Assembly: GCA_030533445.1 (NCBI GenBank)
Contig: CM060080.1
Location: forward strand, 21,095,377-21,159,376
Direction of reading: 5' to 3'
DNA from: Cyprinodon diabolis
Taxonomy: Eukaryota; Chordata; Actinopteri; Cyprinodontiformes; Cyprinodontidae
Length of the DNA stretch: 64,000 nt
Part shown: piece by piece, positions 12,720-25,900 of the stretch
Layout of the letters: each line of letters begins with the position of its first letter
How positions within the stretch are numbered: the stretch's first letter is position 1
Position numbers and translations under genes: made by a program
Notes under the pieces: generated by a model
Database searches by the model: none
Told to the model about the DNA's origin: nothing
What the model saw: the letters and a program-made list of their open reading frames with translations, nothing else

Positions 12720-13460
12720 TTATTTTTGTGTGGATGTTTGTAAGGGGAATCCCTTGCTTAGCTCCATGTTCCTGTATTTATGTCTACCTCAGCCCGGCTG
12801 CTAGGGGTGGCCTGATGTGTCAGGAGGAGGAGGATTGAGGCTATTGTTGGCGCACTGATCTGAAACTTGAGTCCTTCTCTCACAAGCAGGCCTCTGAATG
12901 CCTGCACAGAAATCTGGCTCCAACTGTTTTAACACAAGAAGGTTCAGAGCTGTTGATGTGTAGCTGCAGGCTCCATGACAGGGATGTAATTTGATGAAAT
13001 GCTAAGGAATTTTCCTCTTTATCTGAATAAGAGAAACTCCGTCCAGACCGGGGAGATTTAGGGCTGTGTGTTTTATGAGGAGTGTCACTTCTTAAATGTT
13101 CAGTTGTCTGGAAAGTATCTAGAGATGCACGCAAATGTGCCTTTGTTGTCATTCTGGAGCTAGAACAGTCAGACGCATTCCTTTTCGTTTTTTTTGCTTG
13201 GCTCCACCTGATCGTCACATTGTGATTCTCATTGTTGGTTTGCTTCTTGTTTTCTCTGGCATGCTTCATGGGTGTTACCGTGTTTTTAGGGCTGAGCTTG
13301 AGGTCAGTAGCAGGATGATGATAATTACATAACAGCCTGCACAGTCGATGATGTGACCTTTTTTTTTCCTCTCCCCTGCAGGCCTCGGTTTTGCCTGTGT
13401 TTTTGCTGTAGCACAAACTCTTCCCTGTAATCACATTAGAACAGAACAGGGCCTGTAAAT
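12720..13460. other. GC-richer unique intronic island with a 184-codon antisense open frame
   Basis: Composition changes here without repeat words. The - strand is open over 12880-13434, but its product is a low-complexity basic and Ser-rich string with no domain. I read it as possible intronic regulatory DNA rather than a gene. Confidence 0.3.
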
Positions 13461-14389
13461 AAGATGGTCTGCGTCTGTGATTTATGTTATCTAGCTGCTG
13501 ACTTATCTGGGTCTGTTGCCACCATTAAATTTGATATTTCTCTTTGTTGAATAGATTTGTTTTGATCTTTTTTCCACACAGAAGTTATTTAAGGTTATTG
13601 AATTCTCCAAACAAATCTGTGCTGTTGGCAATTACAGGCAACATCAGCCTGTATTCAAGTACACAGGTATAAAAACTATTTGAAAGTAATATTTAAAGAG
13701 CATAAAAAAATCTAAATAAAATAAAGTTGTGATAAATTTATAGAATAACAGCAGGACAATATGTACTTTTATAAGTTTATCATCAAAATATTAAAAAGGT
13801 AATATTTAAATATTATTTAGCTTTACGAGCTGGTTATTTTTCTCAAGGTATATTATAGTTTTTAACAGTTATGGATTCAGCAGCATTAATACTTTCCATC
13901 ACACCATTTCTGCACAGCATGGGGTTTCCTAAGCATGATAGGCTTCGCTGTGGTGGCCCACCATATTTAAGTTTTAATTTGTTAGTTTTAGTTTTAATTT
14001 GAAAAACAGGAGATTTTTAAATTTGATTATTCAATTCCATTTTAGTGTGGTATATTATTGACTATACTTCATCACCAACGTTCGTTGGTCAGGGCTTGCT
14101 CCAGCCCTGTGATGTTGCAACATGGTGTTGCAACATGGTGGCACACCACTATTCATCTAGCTGTTACTACACTTTTCTACTAGGAATTATTTCTAGATAT
14201 GCATAACATGAATTGTCAAGGAAGGATTTCAGCTGTTCTTACTGAACATCCCGGGTAAATACATTTAAGTAAGTTATGAAGAAAACAGTTTTCTTAAAGC
14301 CTTAATTAACCAGGTATAAAAAAAATGCTTTGAGAGTAACTTTGTTGTTTTCCCAGATTTTTATTTCTTTAAAATCTTTAAAAAATAAA

Positions 14390-14640
14390 TATAAAAATGT
14401 AATATGAAAAAAATTCAAGGAAAAGTAAAATCTATGAATAAACAGAGTTTTTTTTTCTATAATTTTAGTTCAATTTCTGAACCTTCGTTTTCTAAATTGT
14501 TTACAAAACATATTCTTTTCTTGGAACAATGTTGCAACAAAATTCACTCCATAAAAAAGCTAATTCCTCATACTTCTTATTCTGATGGCATTCTGAAGAG
14601 GTAATAAAGCGATTTATTAAGCTTTGTTAAACATCTTTTG
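14390..14640. repeat. AT-rich dispersed repeat, copy 2
   Basis: Its translated words (FTKHILFLEQCCNKIHSIKK) resemble those on the opposite strand of 47146-47355 (FTKHFLSQQQSWNKFHPING), showing two inverted copies of one repeat, not a protein gene. Confidence 0.4.
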
Positions 14641-14720
14641 CTAAACTGCAACAGAATTTATCAAATTAAACTAAAGTGACTAAAGTAAGGTGGCAGGATT
14701 CTGGTTAAAATGAAACAACA

Positions 14721-15001
14721 CACTGGAAAAATTATCTAGAAATAAGTAAAAAAAAGAATTAAGTGTATTTACCCTTAATTTGAGTAGGATAATTAAATAG
14801 TTTTCCAATGGAATGAGTATTTTTATTCTTAAAATAAGATAATTAGATAACATGCACTTGAAATAAGACAATGCAATTGTGTTTTCTTATTTTAAGTGTA
14901 AATTTTTTTGTTCCATTGGCAAAATGTCAGTTTTACCTCCTCAATCCAAGAATAAATGCACTTATTTTAAGAAAAAATGACTTATTAGATATTTTCCAGT
15001 G
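14721..15001. mobile_element. MITE of the CACTGCAAAA...TTTTGCAGTG family, copy 1
   Basis: Termini CACTGGAAAA and TTTTCCAGTG. The interior has 'aagtgtatttacccttaatttgag', 'ttccaatggaatgagta' and 'ttgttccattggcaaaatg', which are shared with the copy at 23028-23312. It is worn and its flanks read CA rather than TA. Confidence 0.7.
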
Positions 15002-15871
15002 CAAGAAAATCCTGTCACAATTAGTAACTAAAGGCACACCTTCCACCCATCTTATTGAGAGAAATCTAATATTTTTCTATAGTTAAGTTATTGGAAGCTT
15101 CAAGCTTCTATGTGAAGCAGCAGGCTGTAGGCTAGCAACAACAGGAGCAAAAACTGAAATAATACCAAGCTAATATCGATAAATTGGACTCAATGCATCT
15201 CTGCACAATATGTATGTTTGGTTAAAAATACCTAAATGTAGAGATTTTAGTCTATATTTTTACCTTAGTCATAAATCGCAACAAATATAACAACAAATCA
15301 ATGTTCTAGGTATATCTTTTATGATATAAAAGTGTAATATTTTCACAGTTGTAGCAACTGCTGTTTACTATTTCGCATGAAGTTTTTTTTTATCATCTCT
15401 TTTATGCAAATGGAAAAGTATTTTCATTGGAGCTTATCATACCAAGGAAATCTCTCACCAGTTAGTCATTGTCTGGAGAGGATATCATTGCCTTATTAGA
15501 TAGTTTGCCTGGCAGTGCTTTGCATCATCTTACTGTAGAGTAATAAGGTTAAGATGAATTACCCTGTGAAAAGGAAACCGAGACCAGAGATCTCAAACGG
15601 CAAAGGTGTGAAGCTCCTTTTAGGATCACACTCTATATCTTTAGACTTGTGGTATTGTTTCTTTGTAGTCGGGTGATTTTATGTTTAATGTTTTTTCTTC
15701 TGAATTTGTCTTTTTTATGTCACAACAGAAAAGCTCACCTCTTGCTTAAGGCTTTGAAACTTTGAACATCCTGTTTTCATACAAAAACAGAAAAAACAGA
15801 AAAAAAAACAGAATGCAGTGGTTAGAAGAAAAAAAATGGTCATTGTCCACAATGAATCATGATGAGCAAAT

Positions 15872-16455
15872 ATGATGTCTTGCGAAAGTATTCACACCCT
15901 TTGTAAATGTTTTAAAATACAACCCAAACCTTCTGTGGGTCTTGTGGGATCGACCATCATAAAGTTCTCTACCAAAAGGTTAACCCTCTTGCTCTGGGTG
16001 TTTCTCTACCAGCTTTACTCAGTTAATGATGGGTTAGCCATTTCTTCTTTGCAAAGATTCCAGCTTTGTCAGACAGCATTGGTGTTGTCTGTAAATGAGG
16101 CTAAGGACTCTTGCCCCAGTTGGATTTATTTCTAAGCTGACGAGACCATTCAGACACATGAATGTACATAATATCTAAGCCTTTGCATAGTAGCCCTGGG
16201 TGTAAGTTTAACTCTGATCAGCTTATCCTCTTTAAGAGAAATGATCCCCAAAGCATGATGCTGCTGCCAATGGTCAATGGAAAAGATGCTTTAAACAAGA
16301 ATTAGCTAAGCTACTGTAGTCCCTATTTAAATGTTCTATGTCAAAGCTTTAAGGCATTTTCTAGAATAGCTTAAGGTTATAAAAAAATCGGTTTAACTAT
16401 ATTTAATGGAAGGCACTCCTAATGTTTTGCAAATACTTCTGCACCACAGTTAACC
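15872..16455. repeat. Tc1-like non-autonomous repeat, degraded
   Basis: It begins 'cttgcgaaagtattcacaccctt', contains 'ccccaaagcatgatgctgctgcc' (16248-16270) and ends 'gttttgcaaatacttctgcacc', the recognisable start, middle and end of a common fish Tc1-like family. The open frame at 15872-16135 is an artefact of it. Confidence 0.6.
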
Positions 16456-16865
16456 ATGTATTTTATGGGATGTTCAAATCAAATTCATTAAAAAAAAGCT
16501 TAGAATGCAAAGAAGAGTTTAGCATGAAGATAGCCCAACATCACAGGAAATAGAAATCTAAAGGCAGGTTTCCTCTTGCTTTCCAGGTAGTGGTTAAAAT
16601 TTCCTGTTGGTTACACAGGTGCATGTTAACGGGGACGTTTTTCTCTGTCATCTATTATTAGCTTTTTTTTCAGCAGAACAGATTAAACTTTCCTGTGAGT
16701 CATGATGTGTTTCAGTTGTTGGCGTTTCCGCAGGTGCACCTCTCTGCCCACTCTGAAAGAATTTACAGTCAGCCAAAAACATGCTTCTTGTCACCTTCGT
16801 ACAGGACGCTCAAACGAAGACTGTTTCGCTTCACTTGATCTGTTCTTATGGGGACGAAATGAATG

Positions 16866-16881
16866 TGACCTGATCTGACCT
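16866..16881 (-). promoter_or_regulatory. perfect DR4 nuclear-receptor half-site pair
   Basis: TGACCT-GATC-TGACCT; on the - strand this is AGGTCA-N4-AGGTCA, the consensus DR4 for thyroid-receptor/RXR or LXR/RXR. It lies in non-repeat sequence of rab11fip5 intron 1, 5.6 kb before exon A. Function is inference only. Confidence 0.4.
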
Positions 16882-16949
16882 CATCTCACACTCAGAAGGG
16901 ATGTCCTGTTTTAGAGCAACACAGATGATATGGCCCTGTTTAGATCTGC

Positions 16950-19030
16950 AGTGCTTTAAACTGAATATTGCTAAAATGATAGATGATGTGGTTATTTACG
17001 AGCACAGACTGTACATGTATCTACGTTTTTTTAATTGTTTATTTGTTTGACAAATTGGTATATTTATAATAAAATAAAATGATAAGACAAGCAGTGTATG
17101 GACAAATGCGAAGCAAATGCTATTGGGCAATGTCGCTATATATAATTTTTTAATCATTTTATTTACTAAAAATGATTTGATAGATTATGTTTTGTTTTAT
17201 CTTTTACTTTTATTAATTTAATCCGATGGGCATCAACTCTTCAGGATTCCAGTTTCAAAGTTAACCAGGATGGCATTTTTTACCGATTGACAAAGGTTGA
17301 CATGAGCGCACAGAAACAGCTCCACACAGTGTTAAGAGAGATTCCACAGAAGCAATTCCACAGAAGCAATAAGAAGTAGCATGAACTCGTGGCTGTTATA
17401 TATTTGGAAAAATTCATACTCTATACAAACCACTCTTGGGGAACACCGGCCCTAAAGCAGTGGAGACATGTTCCCTGGAGTGAAAGTTTCCAGGAAATTC
17501 AAAATAAGCACAATTTAAAAATAGGTTATTGATCCTGAAAGGATAAATGAATATTGTTTGAGCTCTAGGTTGTTTTTGTATTTATTTTTCTATTTCTCAC
17601 TACTTTTTTAATGCAAAACATTAATATTTTTCAACCTTCTTGTTGGTCTTTTCAGCTTTTAAATCCTGTTCATCTTGTTAGATTCACACAGACTCTGTCA
17701 TCCATGCATTTTGCTCTACTATGCAAACACAAGACATTGTATTTAATGGTGCAATTCTTACCAGATCAGTGTAGATGAGGGAGATTCATCTTGCATCAGA
17801 GATAAGAATTTAATCTACTTTTAATGCATAACAAAGCAAAATGCACCAATTTCTAAAGGCCGGATGAGTAAAACAGAAACTCTAGTATGAAAAGATTAAA
17901 TTAATCTGGAATACTCTGGCTCTACATGCATGAATGGATCGCACACTTATGCATTATGGAGAGACACATGGCACAACGCTTTAATGGTTATGGAGATGAC
18001 GAGGAAAATAAAGTCTGTAAGAATACAGAGGTTATGTATACCAGGAAGAATGTACCTAATATTTAATACAATCTAGATGAAGGGTGACGGTTAACATAAT
18101 GGTAAACTGGCCAATGAGGAAGGATGCCTGTGAACTGGTTTGAATTCCACCTTGGAGAATAGAAAAATAAATGGGACATAAGTGGCATGGAGAGTGGCGT
18201 TCTAGTGGTCAGGGCATATTTGCAAGAAATGCCTAACCATTATAGGTATTACTTGAACATTTACCAGATTACTGAAGTCTTAAGTTATAGAAAGTTGAAT
18301 ATTTTTGTTGTTTTTACAGGCAAAATGGACACTTGTGTTTTAAAGGGAAACATAGTCAAGGTTCTAAACAAGTGATCAACAAAAATCCCAGTTACCTGCA
18401 GTATGTCCATCCAAATGTTTGTTTGCCTCTGAAGGTTTACAAAAAGTATGGTGTATTCTTTAGTTTTTTTGTTTTTGTTTTTATAGATACCTTTTGAAAA
18501 AATAAAAATAAACCCAGGGTAAAAACAGCAATGTCTGCCTTTAATAAAGATGTCTAAACCCAAGGTTCATGTCAGATTTTTTTTTAATTTCTATTTCCAG
18601 CAGTCATTGGTAAATCTAAAGAGACCAGTTAACCCAAGGGTCATATTTTTGGAAATATAGCACCCATGCCAACACATCCTCAGTGGAACAAGCAAACTAT
18701 TAGCTTTATACACTTTAACATTTTTTTATTTAAGGTGAAATATTTCTACAATTTGGTGGACAAATAATCTTTTCTGGTTCTGTGAAATAAGTTTTCTAGT
18801 AGAACCGTTTAGCTGTTAAACAAGGTTCTTAATGTCAATATAAACGGTCCTAAACTCCACTACTTCCAATCACTATGCTAATGTTCAGATGTGTTGCGAC
18901 TCATTCACCAAATGTTCTGAATATTTCTTTTTAACCCCTTTTATTATTTATTTATCTTTTATTTTTTGTTCCTCTGCAGTTTTTAGAGGTTCTTAATAAT
19001 ACAGGGTTAGTCTAGTTAATATAGAAGCTA
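16950..19030. other. AT-rich intronic DNA, nothing recognised
   Basis: No exon, repeat boundary or motif cluster stands out. The short open frames at 18187-18375 and 18285-18563 overlap on opposite strands and have no family resemblance. Confidence 0.45.
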
Positions 19031-19040
19031 TGATAAGATA

Positions 19041-19250
19041 GGGCTGCACAGTGACTCAGTGGGTAACTATGCTGCCTTGCAGCAAGAAGGTTCTCTGTTT
19101 GATTCAGATCTTTCTGCATGGACTTTGCATGTTCTACCTATGCATGCTCCCTATGCTTCCTCCCAGTCCAAAAACATGACTGTCAGTTTAATTGGCTTCT
19201 CTAAATCCTCCTTAAGCAGGGATAAGCATGACAGAAAACGGATGGATAGA
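19041..19250 (+). repeat. tRNA-like SINE family with GGAT-type tail
   Basis: The words 'gggctgcacagtgactcagtggg', 'gctgccttgcagcaagaaggtt', 'tctttctgcatgga', 'ctcccagtccaaaaacatgac' and the tail 'gaaaacggatggatagatg' are those of a very common teleost repeat with a tRNA-like head. The middle of the family consensus is missing. The 3' portion of the same family lies inverted at 47940-48075. Confidence 0.75.
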
Positions 19251-19539
19251 TGTTTGATTCTCCGCAAAATATTTTTAGTAAAGTCACCTTTTGCTTTAAG
19301 AGTCTAAGCAGGAAAGTGTCAGCTGAGAAACTAGCTAATGTTAGCTTGTTATTATCTCTTTGTTTTTCATGACCTGATTATTTGGCCCCTTTTTTGTTTG
19401 TGGTTCTGAAAAAAAATGTGTTTGAAGAAAACCCACAAAAACTTTTTTTTTCTTTTTCTCTCTCTTCATACATAGAGCACTGGGCTTTAATGTTTAAGTA
19501 TTAACTAGATGTGTAGCAGTTTACCGTCCTGCCTACACT

Positions 19540-19690
19540 GCAAAAATTAAAGATTTAAAAATTACTTAAACATTTCTTAAAATAAGTGTAATTGCCCTTA
19601 AGACTTGTAAATACGATAATCTGGGATGGAATGAATATTTTTGCCCTTAAAAAAGGATAATTTGATTATTTTATACTTTCTTTATTAGTT
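19540..19690. repeat. partial MITE of the CACTGCAAAA family, copy 2
   Basis: It starts 'ctacactgcaaaaatta' and contains 'aaataagtgtaattgcccttaa', as in the fuller copies. The second end is missing. Confidence 0.5.
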
Positions 19691-20099
19691 TAATGTGGAA
19701 ATCATTAGGGGGGTTAAGGTTTTCACACTTTTGTTTCTCTGTTTTCTGATCAGAAACAATTTGGAAGTTCAGTAAAGTACTTAATTAGGTTAGTATTAAG
19801 GGTGAAACCCTTCTTTTCTCTTATAGGAGGTAGTTGCTCTTTTTTTCCCCTTTTGTTTCTTACATGAACATCATTGGTGACACACCACCTCCTACTTTTA
19901 TTTCCTGTGTAAAATAATCACCAGCTCAATGGTAAAAACAGTTTAGCAGTTTATAGAACAGAATTTGTTAGAGATTTTAGATCTGGGTTGCTTTTAAAAT
20001 GTTAGAGGTTTAGGTGGTCTTGACTTTACTGGGACCAATCCATGGAGTGAATATTCTTCCATTATTGTTGCAAGCAATTAATACATTTTGTAGATGGAC

Positions 20100-20830
20100 A
20101 TTTTAGAAAAACAAAAATGCATTACTGTAATTGAAATAAAATAAAAAAATCCACAATTGAAACTTTATAAAACATTTTAAATCAAAAAAAGGTTTTGAGA
20201 GTATTTTTGCTATTTTCTAATTTATTATTTTTTACAAGGTTAATTTTTTGTTCAATTTTGCTTTTAAAAACATTTCTTAACGGTTTTATATTTTTTATGT
20301 ATTTTAATCAGATTCCTGTTTTTCTGATTGAATTTAACAAACTGCTTTCTAATCAAATAGCATTTTACAGATCTCATTCTCTTTACTCTATGTAGTGAGT
20401 TTTCTTCTATTATTGCTGAAAACAAGGCACAGGTTTTGTAAATTGAATTTTGAAAAAAAAAAAAAAACTGTAAATGAAACTTCAAAAAGGTGTTGCTAAA
20501 AAAAGGTTTTCAAAGTAACTGCTGTTTTCTCAGACCCCGCTGTAAAAAAAACATCTAGTTTTTCATATTCACACTTTACGTATTTGATTTGTTGAGATTG
20601 AGTTTCACAAATTGCTTTCCTTTGAAATGTCATTTTCTAGGTTCTCTTCACTTAAGGCCCAAACGCTCACACTTAATGCAAATATTGACCAATGCGATTT
20701 TGTTGCATATCCATGCAGACCAATAGAAACGCATTATTGCTCCTCACACCTAAGGAAAGCCCTTCCTTAAAAGAGAGTGCGATCTCTAAACAGCTATTTG
20801 AAAATAATTCTTAAAACTCAAATCTCAAAT
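20100..20830. repeat. AT-rich dispersed repeat, copy 3
   Basis: It shares 'gaccaatgcgattttgttgcatatccatgcag' in pieces and 'aggttttgagagta' with 11640-12180 and 14330-14640. The boundaries are vague. Confidence 0.4.
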
Positions 20831-21097
20831 ACTGAAAATAAATTTTAACAAGAAAAATATGTTTCTTTTATGTATAAAAACCTTAATGAATAGAATTTGA
20901 AAATATAAAATGTGTAAGAAAAATTTTGGGAAAAATTACTATATGGAAAAAAAAAGAAATGGAGAGAAAAACTAAATTTAAAAAAGAAAATGAACATATG
21001 AAACAGAATTCACACCATACCAGCCATCATCCTCAGGTTCTGGAAAAAAAAAAAAAAATCTGTATATATGCTTGATGACAAAGATATCTACTATAAG

Positions 21098-22387
21098 CAG
21101 TGATGGGACTAACGGCGTTGAAAGTAACGGCGTTACTAACGCCGTTACCTTGTTTTAGTAACGAGTAATCTAACTAATTACTTTGACTGTAACTATAACG
21201 CAGTTACCATTGCAGACACCCCGTTACTGCGCGTTACTCAGGTCGCACAATGAACCTTTTTTCATGATAGGACTCGTGCGCAGCTGCGTGAAGCTGACAC
21301 CCCACCCACGTCAAAAAACTCTGCAAATAGACTGAATGGTTAGTACAACGTTAGTGCAGATTTGAGCAGAAAAAAATATTGTTTGTGCTACTTTTGTTTA
21401 AGAGATATTAAAGATTATTTTTTAGGTCATCCAGAGGTGCGCGCCTTGTCATGAGAGAGGGGAGGATGAGAATGGCTGATGTATAGTGAGATTCCGTCTG
21501 TCAGTTGGGTAGGTGGGTGTTTCCGCTGGTGGGTGTTAACGTACAGCACACACAGAGAGATGGAGAGTGAGGATGACTCCAGCAGCAAAACAGCGTTTTC
21601 CTGATGGAAATACCGGTGTTACGTCGAGCTGCGTTTCCCCATCACATAACGGTTTCCTCTGCATCTCCGCACAGCGCAGGCGGCACGAGTCACCGCGCAA
21701 GCGACAGGAAACGCGCATGCTCGCTAAAGGCGCGCACCAGTCGCCCTGTGCTCGCGCCACAGGAGAACTATGGAGAGCGGGAACGATCAAATGATTAACC
21801 TGACAACAGCCAGAAATGATAGCCTATATGGAGAAAGGGAGAAATATGGATGGATCGATACTCTGCCTTTTCAACCTACTGTATTTTTTATTTTAAACAT
21901 TATTTGATGGCCTTTGTGGCAGGGATGGAGATCCATATTTTATGTCACACACAGAGTATACATCTAGATAGATAGATGGATAGATAGATGTTGCAGTATC
22001 TATAACAACCCAAACACACAGGATTTCAGAATTAGACATCCCCAGTTATTAATTTCACCAGATCTGAATGCCCTGTTAGAAAACTTCACATGGCGTTCCC
22101 CCCTGATGTCATTTACGTTGAGTTGCAATAAATGCAAAACTCTCTGCAGGTTCTTGTCTTTGTCGTCCACTCTGTTCAGCTGGCTTTGGAAACACACCGC
22201 GAGAAAGTGGGGGCTGGGTGGTGAGGGTTACGGGGGCGAGAAACGCAAAAGTAACGCAATAGTTACTTTTACTAGTAACTAGTTACTTTTATTGTGGAGT
22301 AACTCAGTTAGTAACTCAGTTACTTTTTGGGAGAAGTAACTAGTAACTATAACTAATTACTTTTTCAAAGTAACGTGCCCAACACTG
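21098..22387. mobile_element. non-autonomous hAT element, 1.29 kb, 67 bp upstream of exon A
   Basis: Termini CAGTGATGGG and CCCAACACTG are inverted, with a perfect 8-bp target duplication ACTATAAG (21090-21097 and 22388-22395). Both arms are full of GTTACT/AGTAAC words typical of this teleost family. The GC-rich interior (21430-21800) has overlapping short frames but no transposase. A GATA/GATG microsatellite lies at 21966-21990. Confidence 0.92.
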
Positions 22388-22462
22388 ACTATAAGTAAAA
22401 CAAAGTCCTTTTTTTTTGGAAACCGTGTCCTTGTGTCTCATGTGATCGAACTTTTGTTTCAG

Positions 22463-22974
22463 ATGGTATAGACTCAACTCCAAGACGGGAAAGAAAGAGA
22501 AGGAGAGGGGAGACATTCAGGTCACCATCCAGTTCACCAGAAACAACCTGACGGCCAGCATGTATGACCTGGTCATGAAGGACAAGGGAGCCTCCACCTT
22601 CAGCAAACTAAAGGAGCGCATGAAGGGGAAGAGGAGATCAAGCGATGATGACTCTTCTTCTGCTGTAGTGCAAGGCGGATACAGCACCCTGCACAGGATG
22701 CGCCACAGACTGCCGAGTGATGGCGGAGGAGAGGAGGACTATGAGGACGATGAGGGGGGTGAGGTCCGGCGGAGCAAGATGAGGACCTTCTTTTTAAGAG
22801 GGAAGTTACGGAAGTCATCAGACACTCGCTCCAGCACCTCTCTGGGCTCTGAGAGCAGCGAGTCGTCGTCACGGGGCGGGAGCCTCAGTCCGACCGCTGG
22901 AATCAGTGTGGTGGTGTCGGACCTGTCCAACTCCCCCAGCAACAGCAGCAACTTGACTGCAGACAACAGTCCAG
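22463..22974 (+). CDS. rab11fip5: rab11fip5 exon A: end of C2 domain and Ser-rich linker
   Basis: The acceptor is ...tttgtttcag before 22463; the first base completes a split codon (probably Gln) and the frame then opens with Trp-Tyr-Arg-Leu. The first 35 or so residues are the last strands of the C2 domain ([20 protein letters not shown]). A basic segment ([11 protein letters not shown]), an acidic [11 protein letters not shown] stretch, the FIP5-type [11 protein letters not shown] motif and a long Ser/Thr-rich region follow. The donor is CCAG|gtgaat. Both sides are hemmed by transposons: a hAT element ends 67 bp before the acceptor, and a TA-flanked MITE begins 53 bp after the last coding base. 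Confidence 0.94.
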
Positions 22975-25900
22975 GTGAATCACACTGGAAGATTATTTCT
23001 TGTTACAACTCGGTGCTGTGTATCATACACTGCAAAAAAATTTTTTTATCTAAATAATTTTTTCTTAAAATAAGTGCATTTTGTCTTGAATTGAGGAGGT
23101 GAGACACTTTGCCAATGGAACAAAACAATTGACATTTGAAATAGAAAATAATTGCATGTCTTTTTTCAAGTGAAAATTATCAAATGATCTTATACTAAGA
23201 GTAAAAATACTGATTCCAATGGCAAATCATCTTATCTACCTGCTCAAATTAAGGGTAAATACACTTAAATTAAGACATTTTTCACTTATTCATAGATTTT
23301 TTTTTTGCAGTGTATCTTGGATCTACTCAGGTTAACGGTTACAGTCTTATATTTTTCTTTTATTTCAGTCGTGTTGGGAGGTTTGTTTAAATAATGAAGG
23401 TTTTAGATTGAAAAAAAATAAAATACTTGTGCAAAAATGTGGTCACATAATCTTATTACATTATGGTTAACTGTGAAACTATTCCTAACCCTGACAGAGT
23501 TTCATTTATTTTCTTTTTATTTAACCCTAAAGTTTCTGGTTCCAAAAACATGTTTTGCTTAACAGTAACCAAACCCTCTATTAAATTCATAGCCAGCTAT
23601 ACATATTTCCATTGATATTTAGAATAATTTTTCATCATGAAGCACCAAATAGTTGGCCTTTGAAGGCCTCCTAGCCATCATCCTAATCTTCATATCTTGC
23701 CACAGATTCCTAATCTGACTTAAATTAGACTGAGCCACTCCAAAACATGCATTTGAAAGAAGAAACCTGCTGGAACAATAAATATAACTTCAAATTCAGT
23801 CTAGGTGATCAGAAAGAGGTCTATGGCCACAAAGATCTTAGTGAAACAAACAAATCTAAAGATTACAGTCTGCTGTTAGTTTAATGAAAAGAGATTGGTG
23901 GGTTTAAAAAAAATCTAGAAAATCAAAAAAAGACATTGCTCCTTTTTGTTCCTCCCATCTTCTCTTGTGTTTTTTGTTTTGTTTAGGCTGCAGAAAATAA
24001 ACATCTTGACAATTAAATATTTGGATTAAGGATTTAAGCAAAACAGAACAATATTCCTACACATCATAAAATTTTAATCGACAAATTTAAAATATTTTAG
24101 GTTTATAAATGTTTATATTTGTAGTTTTGTCCTGTTAACTGCTGTAAGTAGGTTATTCTTTCAGGAAATGGACTCTTTTAGGATCTGTGCATCTTTATTT
24201 TAGGTAATGATTCGATTAGGTTGCTAAATTAGCCAATGAATATTTAAATAATCGATTAATCACAATTTGAATAATTGTTTTAGCCCCAGTTTTGTTGGCA
24301 TCACATAAATTTCCGAATGGTTCGGTCGACACCTTTAGGATATGCCTTTAAAAGGATTTATTATCAACCTGCGACAATAAAACTAGGATATTGTGAATAT
24401 ATTAATGGTTTTAACAAGGGGTGCTTTGACCAATATCAACGTGAATCATACATCACTTAGTAGGGATGTGGAGAGAAAATTGATTTGTCAAAATATCAGG
24501 ATTTTCTGCTGACCGATATAATATAAATCTTTCATTTCCTAATATCGATAAAATAAAAAAATAAAAAAAATAAAATAAAAACTTTTTTACCTATAACAAT
24601 GAGGAAAAAATGGGCCTCTGCACCACCACTCTGGCAGATAGAGCTGTTGAGCCCTTTCGCTGTGCAGTGCAGCACCATATCTGTAGTTGAGGCAGGCTCA
24701 GTGGAACAACATGGATACAAAAATAACTAAATGCTCATTATCTTCTGATGAACATATACAGCACTTGCTTTCTATCTATACACTTCATTTTGATAGCATT
24801 TTTAATTTTGATATTCTTCCCATGGGAAAAATATCGCAATATATAGTGATATTATAATATTGTGATATTGCCTTGTAACCCAAGTATCGTGACATGTACA
24901 GTATCACAACGCAACATAGCTCTCATCTCTTACGGATCCTTGTATTATTAGCCAATGTGTTGAAAATTTCAACAAAAGCTGAGTGTTTCTTGTTTGCTTA
25001 TATTTTAGATGAAGGCCGATGTAATATAATGCATACTTGCTTTTTGGCTGATATTGTATCGATTTCTGATATCAAAACCTGTTCAGGAAATTCTTAGAAT
25101 TAACTTGAAATAGAAATTAGTGCATAAGGGAATGCCATATCCTGAACGTTAAAAAAATTATTAAAAAAAAGATTCACAGGTTAATTTTATGGATGATTTT
25201 AATTCGTGTCTTTTTTTAATGCTTTAATCTACTAATATCTTTTTATCTGATTTTCCCCTGAGCTGTGATCAAGAAAAAAACACAAGAAGAGCGCTGAATA
25301 TATTTTCTAGTATTTCAATTTGGTTTTAGATCCTTGCATTTGTGATTTAGTGCAGCTAGCTTTAATTTAAATCTGCAATTTCTGGGTTAACCTTAACTTT
25401 GTGGTTCTCAAAAGGTTCTGAACTTTTCCACTGGGACTGAAAGAATTGATATGGTTAATTGTGATGAATTGGATTGTTAAAAAAATTGTCAGCAATTTCT
25501 TTTATTGACTAATGATTAACTGGTGTGTATAGACTATAAAACATTACATGCATACTTAGAGCAGTAATTATACTTAAATAGTGGTGAAAACATTTTGCAT
25601 TTCAGATGGAAAACCTTTTTTTCTGTCAATATGCTCCATCTAAAACTATTTTAAGTGGCATAATTCAAGCTTTGCCTTGTTTTAAATTCTGTAAAGAAAA
25701 ATCTTGTGAAGAAAGCTTTTGTCGTCCTCTCATTAACTGAAAAGTCTAAAAACTTATCAACACTGTAAAGGATTAGGAAAATGATCACTAGTTGAAGCAC
25801 TAATTTCCATATTAAACAGGTTAAACAGAGCAACTGTTAAGCGATAAGTACAGCCTTTCTGTTCCTCTGAATCACTTGCTCTGTTTCAGCTTCAGTGAAT

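Noticed and set aside
12880..13434. 184-codon antisense ORF as a gene
   Set aside because: Low-complexity basic product with no domain, start context or splice structure. Kept only as an island worth checking.
21536..21798. Overlapping open frames on both strands as genes
   Set aside because: They lie in the GC-rich interior of a non-autonomous hAT element and lack any family resemblance.
1..22462. Missing first exon (C2 domain) of rab11fip5
   Set aside because: No open frame here resembles a C2 domain. The exon must lie upstream of the window.
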